Source of the DNA: an uncultured Ruminococcus sp.
Lineage (GTDB): Bacteria; Bacillota; Clostridia; Oscillospirales; Ruminococcaceae
NCBI GenBank assembly: GCA_900540005.1
Contig: UQEM01000094.1
Span: forward strand, 1 to 9,974
Direction of reading: 5' to 3'
Length of the DNA stretch: 9,974 bases
The position numbers were made by a program, and so were the translations under genes. The notes under the pieces were generated by a model, which was given only the letters and a program-made list of their open reading frames with translations, did no database searches and was not told the DNA's origin. Positions 5,019-9,974 of this stretch are shown piece after piece; within the stretch, counting starts at the first letter, position 1; every line of letters begins with the position of its first letter.

Positions 5019-7736
5019 TTAGTCTGTTCCGTCAACCATGTAGATGAATTTAACGCTTCCGTCCATATCATCGGACTTTCCTGAGTAGCTGTTATACTCC
5101 TTTGAAGCTTCGCGGATAGCCTTGAAGCTGTCGAGCACTTCGGGGAGCTGTTCGTTTACTATGCCTGTTATCTGTGAGATACCCTCGTCATTGAACTTTA
5201 TCATGCCCTCGTTAAGCTCCTTTGCGCCGTCCTTGAGCTGGTCTACGCCGTCAATGAGAGTCTTGCTGCCGGACTTGAGAGTTCCGATACCGTTGTTGAG
5301 ATCGACTGCACCGCTTGCAAGAGTTCCTGCGCCGCTTGAAAGCTTGAGTACCGACTGATAAAGGGTATTTGTGCCGCCTGCAAGCTGATTTCCGCCGCTG
5401 AGAAGCTGTGCAAGACCGCTGTCGAGTGAACCTGCGCCTGTGTAAAGCTGCGAGATACCGCCGTTTAATGCAGTTGCTCCTGATGAAAGCTGTGCAAGAC
5501 CGCTGTTAAGAGCTGCCGCACCGTCATAAGCCTTGATAGTTCCGTTATTGAGATCTACCGCACCTGCCGAAAGCTGTACAAGTCCCTGATTGAGCGAGGT
5601 ATTGCCTGCTGAAAGCTGACCGATACCTGCAACGAGCGAATCAAGTCCGCCGATGAGCTTTGTGCTGCCGCCTGCAAGAGTGGAGATCCCGCCGTCAAGT
5701 GAGGACGCACCGTCCGAGAGATTCTTAGCGCCTGCTGAAAGCTGTGCAGAAGAACCTGAGAGAGTTTCTGCTCCGCCTGCAAGAGCCTTGCCGCCCTCGT
5801 CAAGAGCTGCCGCGCCCTGTGTAAGCTGCTGTGCGCCTGCCTGTACTGCGCTGAGTCCTGTGTCAAGCTGATCTATTCCTGCGCTGAGCTGTGCCGCACC
5901 GGTCGATACCTGCTGTGCGCCTGCGCCGATCGCTCCGTCCGAAGCCATTGTAGCTGAGATCTGCTTCTGCGCTTCGATAGTCTGCTGGAGCGTTCCGACA
6001 GCCGTTGCAAGCTCCTCTGAAGGAGACTGTGCGTAAACTGCCTGAAGCGCTGCGAGAGCCTGCTCATTTGCAGCTATTGTAGTATCGAGAGATGTTCCTG
6101 CCGCTGTGATACCGTCTGAAAGTGAAGATGCTCCTGCCGCAAGCTGTGATGCGCCGCCTGTAAGCTGATCCGAGCCTTCCTTTGCGGAGTCGATACCCGC
6201 CGCAAGCTTATCCGCGCCGTCCTTTACGGTAGTTATGCCCTGTGCGACCTGCTGTGCTGAGCCGCTGAGAGTTGCTGCACCGTCAGAGAGAGCAGATGCT
6301 CCTGTTGCAAGCTGTGCCGCGCCGCCCTTTACCTGTGCGCTGCCGTCTGTGAGGGCTGATACACCGTCTGTAAGAGTTGCTGCGCCTGTGCTGAGTTCAG
6401 ATGCGCCTGCATTGACCTGCTCAAAGCCTGCTGTGAGCGAATCAGAACCGTCCTTTGCCGAACTGATCCCGTCAGCGAGTGTGCCGCTGCCGTCCTTGAG
6501 CTGCGAGAGACCGTCAACGAGTGATGCCGAGCCGTCAGTTACCTGACCAAAGCCGCCTGTAAGCGAGCCTGCTCCGTCTGCAAGCTGTGCTGCACCGTCA
6601 ACGAGTGACGCGCTGCCGCTCTTTGCGCTTGAAATGCCGTTTACGAGAGTTCCTGTGGAGTCGTTGAGAGTTTTTGCTCCGTCACCGAGTGCCTTAGAGC
6701 CGCTTGAAAGCTCCGCTGCGCCGCTCGAAAGCTTTGCAGAACCGTCTGCAAGCTGGTCTATGCCCGATGTCAGGTCGCCGGAACCGTCTGCAAGCTGTGA
6801 TATACCGTCATATAATGCGGCTGTTCCGTCAACAAGCTGCTCTGCGCCGTCTGAAAGTTCCTTTATCTTATCTTTCAGCTCGCTCTCGGTAGTGTCCTCG
6901 TCAATATCAAGCTGAGAGAATATCTCGTTTGAAACTACTGTTACCGAACTGTTCATGCCGAAATCGGTAACATCAGCCGAAAGCTCGAACGACTCGGGGA
7001 TATCCACGTCAAGTCCGTCAATCTCGTCAAGACCGAGACTGTCGCTGAGTCCCGGGAAGCCGAGTCCGACAACGATGAGCTGTTCGCCTGTCGAAATCAC
7101 CTTGCCGTTTGTTACCTCAACATTCGTGAACTTTGAAGTGTCGAGAACTGCGGCGCTTGCTGCCATAAAGGGAACATATATCTCCTTATTCCTGCCGCCG
7201 ATCTCCTTTGTTACCTTCTGGTTGTTCGTGTATGTCCAGCGGATAGTAAGGTGTCCGCTCTTTCCCTTGATGCTGTCGGCTGTAACTTCCTTGCCGTCAA
7301 GGAAGTACTGGATATTAACGTCAACAGGGAGCTCCTTATCGGAGTTGCCCTTGTAGTAGATATCGCTGCCGTCTGCGCTCCAGCTTATGTCCTCGCCGTT
7401 AACGGTGAAAGCCTCGTCGCCCTTGACGTTTACGATATCCTCAAGCGATGAGATATCGCTGAGTGATGTGAGTGCGGAGGGGTTTTTGAGCCAGTCGCTT
7501 ACCACAACATTCTTGACAGAAGCATCATTATTGCACATTACATAAACTGTCTCGTCCTTATAGGCATTCTCGCCGTTTGACTCTCTCTCGGACGTTTCCT
7601 TTTCGCCCTCGGTCTTAGCTGTGCTGTCTGTCTTATCTGTCTTGTCGCTGTTCTTTGCGTAAGCTATCGAGCCTGTTGCGGCTGCGGAAACTGTAACTGC
7701 AAGAACGGCTGCTGCTAATTTCTTTAAGTTTTTCAT
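5019..7736 (-). CDS. Exported XXXLXXG heptad-repeat protein, YhgE/Pip-like partner of the MMPL transporter
   Basis: This 905-residue protein carries a signal peptide (residues 1-27: KNLKK, a hydrophobic core, then AYA before Lys28). A hydrophilic Lys/Asp/Thr/Glu-rich linker follows (28-58), then a globular N-terminal domain (about 60-285) with the segment VSDWLKNPSALTSL and the motif PVDVNIQYFLDGKE (137-150). The rest is mostly x-x-x-Leu-x-x-Gly heptads: 36 in phase at Gly297 to Gly542 and 35 at Gly606 to Gly844. A Gly-poor, helix-prone linker (546-602) lies between them. Residues 848-905 form a short non-repeat tail. No C-terminal membrane segment is visible, so it is either secreted or held by an uncleaved signal. 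Such heptads (TIGR03057 type) occur in YhgE/Pip and EsaA-like envelope proteins. The ATG at 7736 has a perfect AGGAGG (7749-7744) seven bases upstream. The gene lies 20 bp after the transporter stop. It probably forms a long rod in the envelope working with that transporter, which is inference. Confidence 0.87.
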   Translation of the reverse strand: MKNLKKLAAAVLAVTVSAAATGSIAYAKNSDKTDKTDSTAKTEGEKETSERESNGENAYKDETVYVMCNNDASVKNVVVSDWLKNPSALTSLSDISSLEDIVNVKGDEAFTVNGEDISWSADGSDIYYKGNSDKELPVDVNIQYFLDGKEVTADSIKGKSGHLTIRWTYTNNQKVTKEIGGRNKEIYVPFMAASAAVLDTSKFTNVEVTNGKVISTGEQLIVVGLGFPGLSDSLGLDEIDGLDVDIPESFELSADVTDFGMNSSVTVVSNEIFSQLDIDEDTTESELKDKIKELSDGAEQLVDGTAALYDGISQLADGSGDLTSGIDQLADGSAKLSSGAAELSSGSKALGDGAKTLNDSTGTLVNGISSAKSGSASLVDGAAQLADGAGSLTGGFGQVTDGSASLVDGLSQLKDGSGTLADGISSAKDGSDSLTAGFEQVNAGASELSTGAATLTDGVSALTDGSAQVKGGAAQLATGASALSDGAATLSGSAQQVAQGITTVKDGADKLAAGIDSAKEGSDQLTGGASQLAAGASSLSDGITAAGTSLDTTIAANEQALAALQAVYAQSPSEELATAVGTLQQTIEAQKQISATMASDGAIGAGAQQVSTGAAQLSAGIDQLDTGLSAVQAGAQQLTQGAAALDEGGKALAGGAETLSGSSAQLSAGAKNLSDGASSLDGGISTLAGGSTKLIGGLDSLVAGIGQLSAGNTSLNQGLVQLSAGAVDLNNGTIKAYDGAAALNSGLAQLSSGATALNGGISQLYTGAGSLDSGLAQLLSGGNQLAGGTNTLYQSVLKLSSGAGTLASGAVDLNNGIGTLKSGSKTLIDGVDQLKDGAKELNEGMIKFNDEGISQITGIVNEQLPEVLDSFKAIREASKEYNSYSGKSDDMDGSVKFIYMVDGTD
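5196..5930 (-). repeat. Heptad array 2 (residues 603-847), about 35 units of 21 bp
   Basis: Glycines recur every seven residues from Gly606 to Gly844, with rare substitutions such as Ser662 and Ser795. At DNA level the 21-bp unit is degenerate, but an exact 19-mer occurs at 5404-5422 and 5488-5506, 84 bp or four heptads apart. It encodes the recurring SGLAQL. Confidence 0.9.
6102..6866 (-). repeat. Heptad array 1 (residues 291-545), about 36 units of 21 bp
   Basis: Glycines recur every seven residues from Gly297 to Gly542, with Ser at 360 and 493. Higher-order copies are visible. SASLVDG recurs 28 residues apart, and the exact 15-mer encoding part of it is at 6510-6524 and 6594-6608, 84 bp apart. 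QLADGS recurs 14 residues apart, with an exact 15-mer at 6741-6755 and 6783-6797. GISSAK recurs 56 residues apart. This pattern points to growth by unequal duplication in whole heptads. Confidence 0.9.
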
Positions 7737-7756
7737 AATTGATCCTCCTGTCTATG

Positions 7757-9859
7757 TTAAGCGATACTGATTTCTGTTTTCTTGGACTTCTTTTCCTTGG
7801 GGATAAATCCTGCGCTGGTCTTGCATATTATCTTATCGAGGAGCAAGAGGAGCGAGGGGAGAACTGTTGCAACTATTACCATCGAGATGAGCGCTCCTCG
7901 TGCAAGAAGCATACAAAGCGATGAGATGAGTCCTATCTTTGAGTAGACCGCAACGCCGACCGTTGCTGCAAAGAATCCGAGCGCCGATGTTACGATAGAC
8001 TTTATTGAAGTGTTGAGTGCGATCCCAACGGCTTCCTTCTTATCCTTGCCGCTGTAACGCTCTGTACGGTATCTTGTTGTCATGAGGATAGCATAGTCAA
8101 CTGTTGCACCGAGCTGTATAGTTCCGATTACGACCGACGCAATGAACGGAAGATCGGTATTGGTAAAGTATGCTATGCCGAGGTTTATCATTATCGCAAG
8201 CTCGATGACCGATACAAGGATTATCGGGAGCGATATCGACTTGAACGAAACAAGTATGATAAGGAATACCGCCGCTATCGAAAGTATGCTTACGACCTGG
8301 AAGTCGTGGTCTGTTATGGTTATAAGATCCTTGGTCGCGGGAGCTTCGCCGATGAGCATTGCCTTGTCATCGTACTTCGCCGCTATGTCGTTCAGCTCAG
8401 CCACCTGATCGTTTACCTCATCGGTAGCGACCTCGTACTCCGAGCCGATAAGTATAAGCTGGTACTCATCGCCCTTGAGGACTTCCTTGACTGAATCGGG
8501 GATAACCTCCTCGGGGATAGCCGAACCGACCAGTGAATTGAATCCGACAGCGTACTGAACTCCGTCAACGTCGTTCATTTCATCTATCATGTTTCTTGCC
8601 TGCTTTGCGTCAAGCGAAGCGTCAGCCATGAGGATGTGCGTGCTGTTCATGTTGAACTCCTCCTGAAGCTTTGAGTTCGCCACAACGCTCTGGAGGTCGG
8701 AAGGGAGGGTGCTGTCGAGTTTATAGTAAACGTTGTAGTTCTTGTATCCGTAATATGCAGGAATGAGAAGAACCAGAGCCATTGTTATGAATATCCACGA
8801 GTGCTTTGAAATGAAGTTTGATGTTTTTGAGAACGAAGGCATGAGATCCTTGTGAGATGTCTTTTCTATCGCCTTGTCAAACATAAGTATCATTGCGGGG
8901 AGAACTGTTACGCAGGCGATAACGCCGCATACAACGCCCTTGGACATTACGATACCGAGGTCAAGTCCGAGCGTAAAGCTCATGAAGCACATTGCAAGGA
9001 AGCCTGCAATAGTTGTTGTAGAGCCGCCGACTACGGAAGATATCGTTGCCGTGATAGCGTGTGCCATTGCCTCGTTGTGGTCATCGGGATAATACTGAAG
9101 CTGTTCCTTGTAGCTGTGGTAGAGGAATATCGAATAGTCCATCGTTACACCAAGCTGGAGGACAAGTGCGAGCGCCTGTGTGATGAAGCTTATCTCGCCC
9201 ATCATGAAGTTAGTACCGAGGTTCCATACTATCGCAAGACCTATGCTGAGCATGAAGAACACGGGAATGAGGAAACTGTCCATTGCAAATATGAGGACAA
9301 TACTTACGAGAATTACTGCGATGACCGAGTATATGATAGACTCGCTGTCCGAGAGGTGTTTCATATCTGTGGTTATCGCCGACATACCGCTGATGAAGCA
9401 CTGCTCCGAGGTGATGTCTCTCATTTTGTCGATAGCCTCAAGTGTTACGTCAGCCGAGGTCGTATCATCAAAGAGGACTGCCATCATCGTTGTGTCGCCC
9501 TTGTTGAACATATCGTATACCTTCTGCGGAAGAACTTCCTTCGGTACATTGAGGTCTGTGAGCGACTGGTAGCAGATGACCTTTGAAACATGGTCTACTT
9601 CGGCAAGCTTATCTGCCGTTTCGGCGACCTCCTTATCGGTCATACCGTCTACCATGACGAACGAAAATCCGCCCTGTCCGAATTCTTCCTTTAAGATATC
9701 CTGACCTTTCATCGTATCAATGTCCTTTGGCAGGTAAGACAGGATATCATAGTTTACGCGGGTGTTGATAAATCCTATTGCGCACGGGATTATCAGCAGA
9801 ACGCCCAGCACAAGAACTATTGCCTTATGCTTTACGAGCCATTGTGAAAACTTTAGCAT
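7757..9859 (-). CDS. MMPL/RND-superfamily membrane transporter (YdfJ-like)
   Basis: This is a complete 700-residue membrane protein with the two-fold architecture of MMPL/RND transporters: one TM helix (about 12-31), a large extracytoplasmic domain (about 33-170), five TM helices (about 174-327), and then the same again (TM7 about 353-372, outer domain about 374-520, TM8-12 about 523-675). The conserved acidic pairs of the proton relay are present in each half: GVTMDYSIFL (Asp241) and GATVDYAILM (Asp588). The C-terminus is a short basic cytoplasmic tail (FIPKEKKSKKTEISIA). Members export lipids, drugs or other hydrophobic molecules by proton coupling. The substrate here is unknown. The ATG at 9859 has AAAGGA (9873-9868) eight bases upstream. 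The exported heptad-repeat protein gene follows after 20 bp with a perfect ribosome binding site, so the two are very probably cotranscribed. No TetR-type regulator is visible in the 115 bp upstream. Confidence 0.93.
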   Translation of the reverse strand: MLKFSQWLVKHKAIVLVLGVLLIIPCAIGFINTRVNYDILSYLPKDIDTMKGQDILKEEFGQGGFSFVMVDGMTDKEVAETADKLAEVDHVSKVICYQSLTDLNVPKEVLPQKVYDMFNKGDTTMMAVLFDDTTSADVTLEAIDKMRDITSEQCFISGMSAITTDMKHLSDSESIIYSVIAVILVSIVLIFAMDSFLIPVFFMLSIGLAIVWNLGTNFMMGEISFITQALALVLQLGVTMDYSIFLYHSYKEQLQYYPDDHNEAMAHAITATISSVVGGSTTTIAGFLAMCFMSFTLGLDLGIVMSKGVVCGVIACVTVLPAMILMFDKAIEKTSHKDLMPSFSKTSNFISKHSWIFITMALVLLIPAYYGYKNYNVYYKLDSTLPSDLQSVVANSKLQEEFNMNSTHILMADASLDAKQARNMIDEMNDVDGVQYAVGFNSLVGSAIPEEVIPDSVKEVLKGDEYQLILIGSEYEVATDEVNDQVAELNDIAAKYDDKAMLIGEAPATKDLITITDHDFQVVSILSIAAVFLIILVSFKSISLPIILVSVIELAIMINLGIAYFTNTDLPFIASVVIGTIQLGATVDYAILMTTRYRTERYSGKDKKEAVGIALNTSIKSIVTSALGFFAATVGVAVYSKIGLISSLCMLLARGALISMVIVATVLPSLLLLLDKIICKTSAGFIPKEKKSKKTEISIA

Positions 9860-9887
9860 AGTATCGATCCTTTCTTAGTGTATATAT

Positions 9888-9897
9888 CGGATATCCG
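9888..9897. promoter_or_regulatory. 10-bp perfect palindrome upstream of the MMPL gene (possible operator)
   Basis: CGGATATCCG is a perfect inverted repeat 28 bp before the transporter ATG and just downstream of the weak promoter call. Regulators of the TetR or MarR type often bind palindromes placed like this at transporter genes, but it is short and could be chance. Confidence 0.2.
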
Positions 9898-9903
9898 CAC
9901 GGA

Positions 9904-9931
9904 ATAATGTCTGTTCAGGTTTTTAAGGCAA
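9904..9931 (-). promoter_or_regulatory. Possible promoter of the MMPL/heptad unit
   Basis: On the minus strand TTGCCT (9931-9926) and CATTAT (9909-9904), 16 bp apart, each match four of six consensus bases. Transcription would begin near 9897, giving a leader of about 38 nt. The match is weak and overlaps the degenerate 33-bp motif, so the true promoter could also lie beyond the window. Confidence 0.25.
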
Positions 9932-9945
9932 TACCGCACAGAGCT
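9913..9945 (-). repeat. Copy B of a degenerate 33-bp leader motif
   Basis: It aligns with 4789-4821 (22 of 33 bases) and sits 54 bp before the transporter ATG, a similar distance to copy A (43 bp). A small hairpin, GCACA with TGTGC (9950-9936), overlaps its upstream end. A comparable but weaker CAC/GTG hairpin occurs at the same place in copy A. Confidence 0.35.
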
Positions 9946-9974
9946 TGTGCTGAAGATGCGCTGTCAGATTTTTC
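9946..9974. other. Right edge: no gene recognised
   Basis: The last bases upstream of the MMPL gene show no recognisable coding sequence. Two minus-strand frames are open into the window edge, ending at TGA and TAA after 19 and 16 codons. Neither peptide end resembles a known protein. They could be the tail of an upstream gene or plain intergenic DNA. Confidence 0.3.

Noticed and set aside
5196..6866. CRISPR or non-coding tandem repeat array
   Set aside because: The repeats are in-frame 21-bp units coding for XXXLXXG heptads in one long gene; there are no constant repeats with unique spacers.
5653..6915. Plus-strand open frames across the heptad arrays (for example 5653-5871, 6235-6546, 6634-6915)
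   Set aside because: The 21-bp periodic DNA keeps several frames open; these Ala/Pro/Ser-rich products are by-products of the repeat.
8852..9586. Plus-strand open frame of 244 residues opposite the MMPL gene
   Set aside because: Its composition (rich in Cys, His, Tyr and Arg) is typical of a shadow frame, and the minus-strand transporter is unambiguous.
48..9974. tRNA, rRNA, insertion sequence, prophage or defence genes
   Set aside because: None of their signatures were seen on either strand; all long coding regions are explained by the five genes listed.

Overview
The window looks like the left end of a contig from a Firmicutes gut-type anaerobe, most likely a Ruminococcaceae/Oscillospiraceae relative. 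This rests on mid-range GC, strong AGGAGG-type ribosome binding sites, a clostridial-type phosphatidylserine decarboxylase, a COG1924/COG3580/COG3581-type activase pair, and an MMPL transporter paired with a heptad-repeat protein. The lineage is inferred from protein style, not from any search. Bases 1-47 are not biological: they are an Illumina Nextera i7 adapter, so the biological sequence starts at 48 in the middle of a gene.

All five genes are on the minus strand and fall into two apparent transcription units. Read in the direction of transcription (right to left), unit 1 starts near 9860. It holds a complete 12-TM MMPL/RND-type transporter (7757-9859) and, 20 bp later, a 905-residue exported protein (5019-7736). 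Most of that protein is two arrays of x-x-x-Leu-x-x-Gly heptads, about 36 and 35 units, separated by a Gly-poor helical linker. A textbook rho-independent terminator with a UUCG tetraloop (4976-5003) ends this unit.

Unit 2 starts after a 272-bp gene-free stretch (4747-5018). Besides the terminator, that stretch holds AT-rich promoter-like sequence and a leader hairpin. The unit encodes a 976-residue protein with two ASKHA-type 2-hydroxyacyl-CoA dehydratase activase domains fused in one chain plus a DUF2229-type region (1816-4746). Next comes a 409-residue HgdB/COG3581-like protein (572-1801), which in many clostridia is the C-terminal part of a single larger polypeptide. Last is phosphatidylserine decarboxylase, psd (48-542), cut off after 165 residues by the adapter.

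The two units suggest two machines. Unit 2 would be an ATP-driven Fe-S electron-transfer activase with its partner, translated alongside the enzyme that makes phosphatidylethanolamine. Unit 1 would be an envelope transporter with a very long, probably rod-like exported partner. Both leaders share a degenerate 33-bp motif about 45-55 bp upstream of the start codon, which may be a dispersed intergenic element. The strongest candidates for something under-described are the MMPL/heptad-repeat pair and the activase pair linked to psd. Both resemble known but poorly characterised families and are not wholly new.
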